From NCBI GenBank assembly GCA_027621485.1, contig JAQCBG010000038.1:1-6010 (forward strand): a stretch of 6,010 nt of DNA, in the 5' to 3' direction. This DNA comes from Pseudomonadota bacterium. GTDB lineage: Bacteria; Pseudomonadota; Alphaproteobacteria; Rickettsiales; Midichloriaceae. A program made the translations under genes and the position numbers. Under the pieces are notes generated by a model. It did no database searches, was not told the origin of the DNA, and saw nothing but the letters and a program-made list of their open reading frames with translations. Below are positions 1 through 6,010 of this stretch, piece after piece (the first letter of the stretch is position 1; every line of letters starts with the position of its first letter).

Positions 1-1
1 T

Positions 2-79
2 CCTTTGATTGTAGATGCATTAAGTGACACATCAGCCCGCCAACATCGTATAGAATATAGAGAATTCATAAAGTTTTAA
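2..79 (+). CDS. 3' end of an unidentified gene (partial)
   Basis: An open frame enters from the left edge and ends at a TAA at 77-79, giving a C-terminal tail of 25 residues (PLIVDALSDTSARQHRIEYR, then EFIKF). The tail has the mixed charged and hydrophobic look of a real protein end, and the other two forward frames do not read as plausibly. I do not recognise the family. In other alphaproteobacteria the YfgM-like gene that follows can sit beside panB, bamB or der, but this tail does not clearly match the end of any of them. It lies on the same strand as the fab cluster, about 105 bases upstream of the next start, so co-transcription is possible but not shown. Confidence 0.45.
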   Translation, partial: PLIVDALSDTSARQHRIEYREFIKF

Positions 80-184
80 TGATAGAACCTTTAGAGCTTT
101 TAATTTCTACTGAATTTTTTCTTTGCAGATGAGAATTTTTTTTGTAGGAAATGCTTTTAAAAAATATAAATAAATATCTTCAGG
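80..184. other. AT-rich spacer upstream of the TPR gene
   Basis: This spacer of about 105 bases is very AT-rich, with T-runs around 115-120 and 136-143. I see no stem of useful length in front of either T-run, so no terminator is called for the upstream gene. A 14-codon reading frame, ATG at 151 to TAA at 193-195, follows the sequence TAGGAA and overlaps the start of the next gene in another frame. It may be chance or a remnant N-terminus. No promoter can be called with confidence. Confidence 0.4.
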
Positions 185-784
185 ATGCATTATAAAAATT
201 ATAAGTATATTAGACTTGGAATTACGTTTTTAGTTCTGATTATGATTTCTTTTTTCGTTTTTTTATGGCTAAAAGATATGAAAAAAGAGAATATTCAAGA
301 AGCATCTGCTCTTTACATTAAAGCAAGTGGTGCGGCGCAAAGTGTTCAAGAAGTTGGTTCGTTAGAAAAAGTTATTGCAGATTTTGAAGCTATAGCATCT
401 AAGGACTCACCTCTCAAAGGCCCAGCTAGTCTTAGAGTTGCTGGAATTGCAAATGTAAGAGGTCAGTATAATAAAGCTGCGGCATTGTATAAGACGCTAC
501 AAAATAATCAAGATTTAGATATTGCAATTAGAGATTATGCGGCTTTAATGAGAATTGCTGCTGCAGCAAGGTCTGCCAAGCTCACAAATCATGAATTATT
601 AAAATTAATTGACGATAGTAAGATTAACATATTTAAAGATAGCGCTAATCTTCTTCGGGCTTCAATTTTAATAGATGATGCTAAATACGAAGAAGCTCGT
701 CAAATACTCGATGATCTTAAAGCTCATGGAAAAATGAAAGAAATAGCAGATATTTTATTAATACAAACGGTGCAAGCGCAATGA
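185..784 (+). CDS. YfgM-like membrane-anchored TPR protein
   Basis: The protein has 199 residues. A short basic N-terminus (HYKNYKYIR) precedes one hydrophobic segment at about residues 11-29, so it is probably a single-pass inner-membrane protein with its C-terminal part in the periplasm. The rest is alpha-helical and repeat-like, with TPR-style patterns such as RGQYNKAAALYKTL (about 91-104), RDYAALMRIAAA (about 116-127) and DDAKYEEARQILDDL near 163-177. This layout matches the YfgM/TPR_21 family, whose members assist periplasmic protein handling near the Sec translocon and BamB. That role is family knowledge and is not shown here. ATG 185 is the only sensible start, because an in-frame stop lies at 167-169. 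It has no proper Shine-Dalgarno, only CAGG directly touching the start. The cytosolic segment before the membrane helix is shorter than I expect for the family. The TGA stop overlaps the fabD start (ATGA), suggesting coupled translation. Confidence 0.7.
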   Translation: MHYKNYKYIRLGITFLVLIMISFFVFLWLKDMKKENIQEASALYIKASGAAQSVQEVGSLEKVIADFEAIASKDSPLKGPASLRVAGIANVRGQYNKAAALYKTLQNNQDLDIAIRDYAALMRIAAAARSAKLTNHELLKLIDDSKINIFKDSANLLRASILIDDAKYEEARQILDDLKAHGKMKEIADILLIQTVQAQ

Positions 785-1764
785 AATTAAGGGATGTGGC
801 ATTAGTTTTTCCCGGTCAGGGTTCTCAAGTTATTGGTATGGGCAAAGATTTATATGACTCTTTTCAGGAAGCAAGAGATGTATTTTTAGAGGTAGATGAT
901 GCACTAGAGAAAAATCTATCAAAAATCATTTTTTTTGGAGATCAAAATGAATTAACTCTTACAACAAATGCGCAACCTGCTATTATGTGCGTATCTATTG
1001 CTGTTGTTGCTGTTTTAAATAAGCAGTTTAGTATCAAGATAGAGGAGGTAGTAGATGCGGCAGCTGGTCATTCACTTGGGGAGTATAGTGCGCTTGCTTC
1101 TGCTGGAGCATTTAACTTACAAACAACTGCAAAGTTATTAAAAATTAGATCAGAGGCTATGCAAGAAGCTGCAAGCCAAAAAGAAGGGGGCGCAATGCTT
1201 GCGCTACTTGGTGCTAAACTTGAAGATGATGTTTCCTCTCTTGCTAAATGCGCACGAGAAGAAAGTGGCGCTGTATGCGATATTGCAAATGATAATGGCG
1301 CTGGGCAGTATATTTTAAGTGGTGATTATGTTGCGATAGAAAAAGCTGCATCTATGGCAGCTAAGTTTAATATCAAAAAAACAGTAAAGCTTCCTGTTAG
1401 CGCTCCATTTCATTCAAGCCTTATGATTTCTGCAGAAGATATAATGAAGAAAGCTTTAACTAAAACTGGAGTGCTAGAGCCAAAAATGAATGTTTTTGCA
1501 AATTATGATTTAAGTATTCATAAAGGATCAAGTCAAAGTATTCATTTACTCACAAAGCAAATTGCAAATAAAGTGCGTTGGCGCGAGACTATGGATTTAT
1601 TGATGAATAAAATGCAAAAAAATCTTATTATCGAGATTGGTCCTGGGAAAGTACTTTCGAATTTAGTAAAAAGAGCATATCAAAATTGCAATACATTGAG
1701 CTTATGCACTCCTTATGATATTGAAAGCTTTGGTAATTTAATTAATAAAAATAATAATATCTGA
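781..1764 (+). CDS. fabD: Malonyl-CoA:ACP transacylase FabD
   Basis: FabD moves the malonyl group from malonyl-CoA to the phosphopantetheine arm of acyl carrier protein, supplying the extender unit for type II fatty acid synthesis in the cytosol. The 327-residue length is close to the usual size of about 310. Family marks are all present: FPGQGSQVIGMG at 10-21, the nucleophile motif GHSLGEY at 96-102 with Ser98, the malonyl carboxylate-binding Arg123 (KIRSEAM), the catalytic His211 in SAPFHSSLM, Gln260 before the VRW motif at 265-267, and the C-terminal EIGPGKVLSNLVKR segment. Its ATG lies inside the stop of the TPR gene (ATGA), and no Shine-Dalgarno is visible, so translation probably depends on ribosomes finishing that gene. 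fabG follows after 8 bases. The residues past about 305 are less conserved and end in an Asn-rich tail. The active site is intact and the enzyme should be functional. Confidence 0.97.
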   Translation: MKLRDVALVFPGQGSQVIGMGKDLYDSFQEARDVFLEVDDALEKNLSKIIFFGDQNELTLTTNAQPAIMCVSIAVVAVLNKQFSIKIEEVVDAAAGHSLGEYSALASAGAFNLQTTAKLLKIRSEAMQEAASQKEGGAMLALLGAKLEDDVSSLAKCAREESGAVCDIANDNGAGQYILSGDYVAIEKAASMAAKFNIKKTVKLPVSAPFHSSLMISAEDIMKKALTKTGVLEPKMNVFANYDLSIHKGSSQSIHLLTKQIANKVRWRETMDLLMNKMQKNLIIEIGPGKVLSNLVKRAYQNCNTLSLCTPYDIESFGNLINKNNNI

Positions 1765-1772
1765 AAATTATA

Positions 1773-2522
1773 ATGTTTGCGAAACAAGATGCATTTTTTA
1801 AAAGTAGCGTTTTAATTACTGGTGCAGCAGGTGGTATAGGTAGTGCTATTGTATCTTTGATGCATAAAGGGGGCGCTAAAATTATTGCAGTTGGTAGTAA
1901 TGAGGATAATCTAAAGGTTATGTCTGGGCATTATAATGAGCGTTTTGAATATTTTAGATGCGATCTTTTAGATGCAAGTGCTGCAAATAGTGTATACGAC
2001 AATGCTCAAGAAAAATTTGGAGATATTGATATAGTAGTATGCAATGCAGGTGTAACATCAGACGCACTTGCTGTGCGTATGAATGAAGATCAATGGAATA
2101 AAGTTTTGCAATTAAATTTGCATAGTACATTTTTAATAAATCGCGCCGCAATAAAGAAAATGATGCTCAGGAGATATGGCAGAATTATTAATATTTCATC
2201 TATTGTAGCATCTAGTGGAAATGTAGGTCAGGCAAATTACACAGCTGCAAAAGCTGGCATGATTGGAATGTCTAAGACACTGGCAATTGAATCCGCCTCA
2301 AGAGGCATTACAGTAAATTGCGTATCGCCTGGCTTTATAGATACAAAGATGACAGCTGATTTACCAGAGAATATAAAAAAAGCTATTTTAAGTAAAATAC
2401 CCCTGATGAGAATGGGTAATGCAGAAGAGGTTGCTCATGCAGTTTCTTTTCTTGCTGCAAAAGAATCAAGTTATATTACGGGGCAAAATATTCATGTCAA
2501 TGGTGGCATGTTAATGCCATAA
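1773..2522 (+). CDS. fabG: 3-oxoacyl-ACP reductase FabG
   Basis: FabG is an NADPH-dependent short-chain dehydrogenase that reduces 3-oxoacyl-ACP to 3-hydroxyacyl-ACP, the first reduction of each fatty acid elongation round. The 249-residue length is typical. The Rossmann motif TGAAGGIG is at 16-23, the usual NNAG appears as CNAG at 90-93, and the catalytic tetrad is Asn115, Ser143, Tyr156 and Lys160 (YTAAK). The segments SPGFIDTKMT (185-194) and YITGQNIHVNGG near the C-terminus are specific to FabG rather than general SDRs. Cys90 for Asn is a variant I recall from rickettsial FabG proteins, so it fits the lineage and is not a lesion. No Shine-Dalgarno is seen before ATG 1773, but no alternative start precedes TGAAGGIG at the right distance. 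It lies 8 bases behind fabD and is probably co-transcribed. Neither acpP nor fabF follows; the cluster ends here against a convergent gene. Confidence 0.96.
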   Translation: MFAKQDAFFKSSVLITGAAGGIGSAIVSLMHKGGAKIIAVGSNEDNLKVMSGHYNERFEYFRCDLLDASAANSVYDNAQEKFGDIDIVVCNAGVTSDALAVRMNEDQWNKVLQLNLHSTFLINRAAIKKMMLRRYGRIINISSIVASSGNVGQANYTAAKAGMIGMSKTLAIESASRGITVNCVSPGFIDTKMTADLPENIKKAILSKIPLMRMGNAEEVAHAVSFLAAKESSYITGQNIHVNGGMLMP

Positions 2523-2551
2523 AACTTTCTCTTCTCATTTAATCTATAAAA

Positions 2552-2576
2552 TATCTCATTGTGAGCTATTGAGATA
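2552..2576 (+). terminator. Weak inverted repeat after fabG
   Basis: TATCTCA at 2552-2558 pairs perfectly with TGAGATA at 2570-2576 around an 11-base loop. Within the same bases, CTCA (2555-2558) can instead pair with TGAG (2562-2565), so two structures exclude each other. It lies 30 bases past the fabG stop. The downstream sequence AAGTTTATTGG is only moderately T-rich and the stem has little GC, so termination here would be weak. It may instead protect the 3' end of the message or mean nothing. Confidence 0.3.
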
Positions 2577-2670
2577 AGTTTATTGGTTACGCGTTTTATT
2601 TTTCTTGAAGATTTGAGTTTTTAAAAGATTTAAATTTGAATTACTGAAAAGATACTCATCAAATAAATTT

Positions 2671-2709
2671 TATAAATACGATTATTTTATTAATAAATCC
2701 GTATTTGTA
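2671..2709. repeat. AT-rich inverted repeat
   Basis: TATAAATACG at 2671-2680 pairs with CGTATTTGTA at 2700-2709, ten pairs including one T-G wobble. An inner TTATT/AATAA pairing (2682-2686 with 2692-2696) can extend the fold. On the plus strand it is followed by TTTTGTG. It could be an auxiliary terminator, but AT-rich spacers give such repeats easily. Confidence 0.3.
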
Positions 2710-2744
2710 TTTTGTGCGCGTTGTTTTATTTTTTAATTCAAAGA

Positions 2745-2793
2745 ATATAAACCCCCTCTCACGACATTTTTTTGCCATGAGAAGGGTTTATAT
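2745..2793. terminator. Probable bidirectional terminator
   Basis: ATATAAACCC at 2745-2754 is perfectly complementary to GGGTTTATAT at 2784-2793. A second block, TCTCA (2757-2761) with TGAGA (2778-2782), continues the stem after a small internal loop, and the tip is a T-rich loop (2767-2773). Read on either strand, a GC-containing stem is flanked by A-rich bases before and T-rich bases after, which suits intrinsic termination in both directions. It lies 27 bases beyond the flagellin-like stop and 222 bases beyond fabG, so it most directly serves the minus-strand gene, where it is followed by TCTTTG. Confidence 0.7.
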
Positions 2794-2820
2794 GGATTAA
2801 GTGATTATATTAAGAATAAC

Positions 2821-5800
2821 TTAACCACCTCTAACTATACTTGCAACAAGTCTCTCTTGAAGTCTTTTATCGTTGGCAAGACCATATAAATCAAGATCAA
2901 TCATGTTTTGCAATTCAGCATATAAAGCAGAAGATTCTTGTCTATCTTTATTGAGATATAAATCTCTCATTTCCTGTAGACTAGTTCTTTGAGCTTGTAA
3001 TACTCGAGAGTTGCTCATCACAGTAGAGAAAGTTGCAGCAAGTTGCCCGGATTTAAGAGAAACATTTGCTTTGATATTCTTAATCAATGCTGTCATTTTT
3101 TTTGCACTATCGAGGCTAGATACAGTGAGATTAGGATCATTTGGATTATCTGAGCCAAATAATGTGTTAAAAGAGAAATCCGGAATTTCAACTACAAGTA
3201 CAGAGCTATCACTAATTTGCACCTCTAAAGGAGAAGCGCCAGTTTTAAAAGCTCTAGATAAGTCTTTCTGAAGTAAAGCAACCTTATCTGAATCTGTCAT
3301 ATCAATTTCTGAAGAAAATGTCAGAAGTATTGAATCAGCTGCTCTGCCATTAGTATTTTTTTCTAAAAGCTCTATAGTTCTGCCTATATAAATTGATTGT
3401 CCAATTTTAGATGCGTCATTTAAGCTTTCATATACTTTCCCATCACTGCTTTTAATTGTAATAAACGCTGTTTTGTCTCCTATAGAAGGTGTAATTTCAC
3501 AAGATGTGATATTAATATTATTTGTAAAATTACTCGCAAGTAACTCAGCTTTTGTTCCATCTAAAACAGAGCCTTTTTCAGGTTGAAAGCTATCAATACT
3601 CCTTTTTTGCTTAATATCAACACTAGAAAATGCTCCATCTAAAGCGCCAGAAAGTGCCTTATAAAGTATACTACCTTCTTTGCCGGCAAGAAGAGGATTG
3701 CCCCTTACATCTTCAGGATTTGCTTTTAGTTTCATTGTAAAATAACCACCTAAAGCATCACTAGACGTCATTTGTAGAGTCGTAGCGGTTTGTAAGGATG
3801 GGTCATCAATTGCACTAGAATATGTATAATCTCCAACAGTTACTTTAACTTCAACTCCAGTTCCTTTAGGGGCAACAGAAAAGCCACTAATTTTTCCATG
3901 AAAACCTGGGTTACTAGTCACAGAAGATACATCAAGTCCTCCAGCACTTCCACCTTCCAACTTTATAGAAGATGAAGTTGTGCCGCTTGAATTCATTATT
4001 TTAAAAACCGCATTATTAAATGTCTTGGTTTCTGCAATAGAATTAATTTGAAGCTTAGCTGTTATCGAGCCTCCTTTAGATGATGTCTGAAGTGAGAATT
4101 GAAAAGCAGATATAGAAGGGTCATTTGAAATATTAAACTTTACAACCATATTTTTCAAAGCTTGTAGAGGATCTGATGTAGGTAATAAAATCTCATCATC
4201 CCTATTACCTGGTGAAAGCATTTCTTTAAATGTAAATGTTCTGCCCAGAAAAGAAACAGTTGCGCCATCTGTAATATCTTGAAGATTTATAGTTGTTAGT
4301 GCAGATTTAACTCTCTTACCAGAAATCTGCTCAAGAACGGATGAGATATCTGCGCTTCCTTTCGCAATAGCATTAACAGATGCAAGAGAGCCGCCAGATG
4401 CAGAGGTATCAAATTCACTAAAGACATTGATATCACTGTTACTATCTTGTGAAAAACCAATTACTTCACCTTCTTTTACAGAGCTCAATTTAATAACATC
4501 ATCATTAACTTCTGGAATCCATTTGGAAAACGCATCAGCGCGTTCTTTTGGAAGTGTCACGCTATTGCCTTCTGGATCTATTAAGCCTTGACCATCATTC
4601 CAAGCTGCGTCCATATTGTTACTTAGAAATTGCCCAAGAAGTGCGGCAAGTTCTTTTTGTTCTGCACCTGATGTCAGCGTTCCTCCTAAATATAAAGTTT
4701 CTGGTTTTGCTGGTTGATCAGGAATGAAGTTAGCTTCGGTGCGTGTTGCATCTAGAGCAAGATCAGTACTGAACGATGATGGGTCTGTTACAGCGGCAGT
4801 GCCATCTGAAGGTGTGTATGTCTTAATGCAGCCATCAGATGCTGCATTCTTATTATGAAAACCTCCTTCAGCAATTGATATTTTAACGGAATATGCAGCA
4901 GCGTCTTTTTTATCACCACCAGAATCATTAATTGCTATGGTAGTTTCTGCGGTAGCCTTAACAGTAATGAGTGGATCAGCTTCGTGAACAGCTTTTGCAA
5001 ATGCTTGAAATTCATTATATCCAGGTGCAGTAGAATCGTTAAATTTTAATGCGGCAGGAGTGCCAGTTTTACTTTTCATATCAAAGCCAAGTGTCAATGT
5101 GCCGTTCGTTGCATCAAAAGATGGATCTACAGCTGTCTTTGAGATTTTTACTGTAAAGTTTTTAGAGCCAGCTGTGATAGTTAATGCTGCATTATTATCA
5201 TTGCCTGGTGCTGTGCCCATGGCAACAAATTCAACCGCAAAATCATTTTTTGGATTGAATAAAGTATGCGCAGGTATAAAAGGGACGTATTTTTGATATG
5301 CTGCAGATGGTCCAGTTGGAAGGGTAGCACCAGTACCACCAATCACAGCCCCAGAACCAAATTCATATTTGGCATCTGTTTCAATTCTAAGGTCACCACC
5401 AAGCATGTAGTGATCTGGAGTCGCAGAAGGGGTAGAAGTGTCTAATGTACCCCCAAAAACCTTATCTTCTAATGAAAATGATATTGTAGATTTTGCGCTT
5501 GTCCCTTCTTTGCCGAGGCCTTCTATATTTGTTTTTAGATTATTTCCAGATGAAAGAGAGCCATCTATTAATTTTGCATCATTTAGCGTCATCTTAGAGA
5601 GCTCATCTAATGCTTTAAGATTTCCGATGAATTGAGCTTGAAGCGCCTCTCTTGCGGCATCGCTATTGGATGAATTTGCAGCTTTCTCTGCAATTCCTTG
5701 TAATGTAGATAAAATGCTTTCAAATTCTTCTACACCTCCGATTGCGTACTGCACAACACCTGCTGCTTGAGTTAAGATATCTAGTCTGCTTGCGGCAGTG

Positions 5801-5973
5801 ATTTCAGAGCCCGCAAAACTTTTACCCATTAAGTCTTTATCTGGACTCTCTGCTGGGTTAGATCTTTTACCACTTACAAGATCTTGGTTTGCAATCGCTA
5901 AGCTTTTTATATGAGATATGTAATCATTAATTCTGCGTGATGCAGCGGCGCTGATTCCTATTTCGGTTGCCAT
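2821..5973 (-). CDS. Giant flagellin-like protein
   Basis: The protein has 1050 residues. Residues 1-143 read as a flagellin N-terminal helical domain (D0/D1): an MATEIGIS start, helical heptads, DLVSGKRSNPAES (31-43) where flagellins have LSSGLRINSAKDD, then a long helix with GGVEEFESILSTLQGIAEKA, AANSSNSD, and SKMTLNDAKLIDG where flagellins have the TxFNG region. Residues about 952-1050 form the C-terminal helical partner, with IDLDLYGL near 1024-1031 in the place of the family's D-D motif. Between them about 800 residues are Ser/Thr/Gly-rich and predicted-beta in character, matching the surface-exposed variable D2/D3 region but two to three times its usual size. No N-terminal signal peptide is seen, as expected for export by the flagellar type III apparatus. 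There are only two cysteines (382 and 825). The C-terminus lacks a typical LAQANQ-like ending. FlgL (hook-filament junction) is a possible alternative. No other flagellar gene is in the window. The start is supported by an upstream AGGTAGGA. Confidence 0.8.
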   Translation of the reverse strand: MATEIGISAAASRRINDYISHIKSLAIANQDLVSGKRSNPAESPDKDLMGKSFAGSEITAASRLDILTQAAGVVQYAIGGVEEFESILSTLQGIAEKAANSSNSDAAREALQAQFIGNLKALDELSKMTLNDAKLIDGSLSSGNNLKTNIEGLGKEGTSAKSTISFSLEDKVFGGTLDTSTPSATPDHYMLGGDLRIETDAKYEFGSGAVIGGTGATLPTGPSAAYQKYVPFIPAHTLFNPKNDFAVEFVAMGTAPGNDNNAALTITAGSKNFTVKISKTAVDPSFDATNGTLTLGFDMKSKTGTPAALKFNDSTAPGYNEFQAFAKAVHEADPLITVKATAETTIAINDSGGDKKDAAAYSVKISIAEGGFHNKNAASDGCIKTYTPSDGTAAVTDPSSFSTDLALDATRTEANFIPDQPAKPETLYLGGTLTSGAEQKELAALLGQFLSNNMDAAWNDGQGLIDPEGNSVTLPKERADAFSKWIPEVNDDVIKLSSVKEGEVIGFSQDSNSDINVFSEFDTSASGGSLASVNAIAKGSADISSVLEQISGKRVKSALTTINLQDITDGATVSFLGRTFTFKEMLSPGNRDDEILLPTSDPLQALKNMVVKFNISNDPSISAFQFSLQTSSKGGSITAKLQINSIAETKTFNNAVFKIMNSSGTTSSSIKLEGGSAGGLDVSSVTSNPGFHGKISGFSVAPKGTGVEVKVTVGDYTYSSAIDDPSLQTATTLQMTSSDALGGYFTMKLKANPEDVRGNPLLAGKEGSILYKALSGALDGAFSSVDIKQKRSIDSFQPEKGSVLDGTKAELLASNFTNNINITSCEITPSIGDKTAFITIKSSDGKVYESLNDASKIGQSIYIGRTIELLEKNTNGRAADSILLTFSSEIDMTDSDKVALLQKDLSRAFKTGASPLEVQISDSSVLVVEIPDFSFNTLFGSDNPNDPNLTVSSLDSAKKMTALIKNIKANVSLKSGQLAATFSTVMSNSRVLQAQRTSLQEMRDLYLNKDRQESSALYAELQNMIDLDLYGLANDKRLQERLVASIVRGG

Positions 5974-5975
5974 TA

Positions 5976-5983
5976 TCCTACCT
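5976..5983 (-). promoter_or_regulatory. Ribosome binding site of the flagellin-like gene
   Basis: On the minus strand the sequence AGGTAGGA precedes the ATG, with its first AGG seven bases from the start. It is the clearest Shine-Dalgarno-like site in the window, since the three plus-strand genes have none, and it supports ATG 5973 as the true start. Upstream, the bases to the window edge are almost pure A/T, with TATTAT patterns that could be a -10 box. The rest of any promoter lies outside the window. Confidence 0.6.
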
Positions 5984-6010
5984 ATAATAATAAATGAATA
6001 ATAATTTTTA

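Larger units (their letters stand above)
2523..2820. other. Convergent non-coding spacer
   Basis: This stretch of 298 bases separates the stop of fabG from the stop of the convergent flagellin-like gene. I find no plausible protein or tRNA in it. It is AT-rich and holds three inverted repeats, listed separately (2552-2576, 2671-2709, 2745-2793). Two similar T-rich stretches each start with CGCG, near 2590 (CGCGTTTTATTTTTC) and 2717 (CGCGTTGTTTTATTTTTT). They may be diverged copies or simply chance in low-complexity DNA. Confidence 0.6.

Noticed and set aside
142..170. Promoter-like pair TTGTAG, 17 bases, TATAAA before the TPR gene
   Set aside because: The -35 half matches only three of six bases, the -10 half is easily found by chance in AT-rich DNA, and transcription would start only about 7-10 bases before the ATG. 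Possible but not supportable.
1954..2151. 65-codon minus-strand open frame inside fabG
   Set aside because: It lies wholly opposite the conserved FabG core; its Leu/His/Gln-rich translation has no recognisable motif and is a by-product of the sense codons.
1773..2522. Cys90 of FabG (CNAG for NNAG) as a damaging change
   Set aside because: All catalytic residues are intact, and CNAG is a variant I recall in rickettsial FabG, so it reads as a lineage trait.
3011..3271. 86-codon plus-strand open frame opposite the flagellin-like C-terminal part
   Set aside because: Antisense to a long intact gene, with no Shine-Dalgarno and no family character.
5060..5635. Two plus-strand open frames (5060-5296 and 5438-5635) opposite the flagellin-like gene
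   Set aside because: Both are antisense shadows of the minus-strand frame, with no motifs or start signals of their own.
2821..5973. The long minus-strand gene as a repeat-toxin or autotransporter adhesin
   Set aside because: There is no signal peptide, no beta-barrel C-terminus and no calcium-binding nonapeptide repeats; both ends match flagellin-type helical domains better.

Overview
The window looks like part of a low-GC alphaproteobacterial genome. The best guess is the order Rickettsiales, or another host-associated, flagellated relative. Three things point there: AT-rich codon use and AT-rich spacers; a FabG with CNAG in place of NNAG and a C-terminus ending HVNGGMLMP, which I recall from rickettsial FabG proteins; and a flagellin-type protein of the kind kept by some flagellated Rickettsiales. 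The assignment is an inference from protein character, not from a database search.

Layout. Bases 2-79 hold the last 25 codons of an unidentified plus-strand gene. After a spacer of about 105 bases comes a compact plus-strand cluster: a membrane-anchored YfgM-like TPR protein (185-784), fabD (781-1764, overlapping the previous stop as ATGA) and fabG (1773-2522, 8 bases further on). FabD loads malonyl groups onto acyl carrier protein. FabG reduces the beta-ketoacyl-ACP formed after each condensation. The two are consecutive enzymes of type II fatty acid synthesis. The usual next genes, acpP and fabF, do not follow.

Bases 2523-2820 are a non-coding convergent spacer. It contains a strong inverted repeat (2745-2793) that fits a shared bidirectional terminator, and two weaker inverted repeats. 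The right half of the window (5973 to 2821, minus strand) is one uninterrupted 1050-codon gene. Its two ends read as the N- and C-terminal alpha-helical domains of the flagellin/FlgL family. Between them lie about 800 residues of beta-rich, Ser/Thr/Gly-rich sequence, roughly two to three times the length of an ordinary flagellin. This giant flagellin-like protein is the most unusual item here. Its middle contains what looks like a diverged pair of internal modules about 127 residues apart, and its N-terminal domain lacks the arginine-rich segment recognised by TLR5 in enteric flagellins. No mobile element, CRISPR array, tRNA or rRNA was seen.
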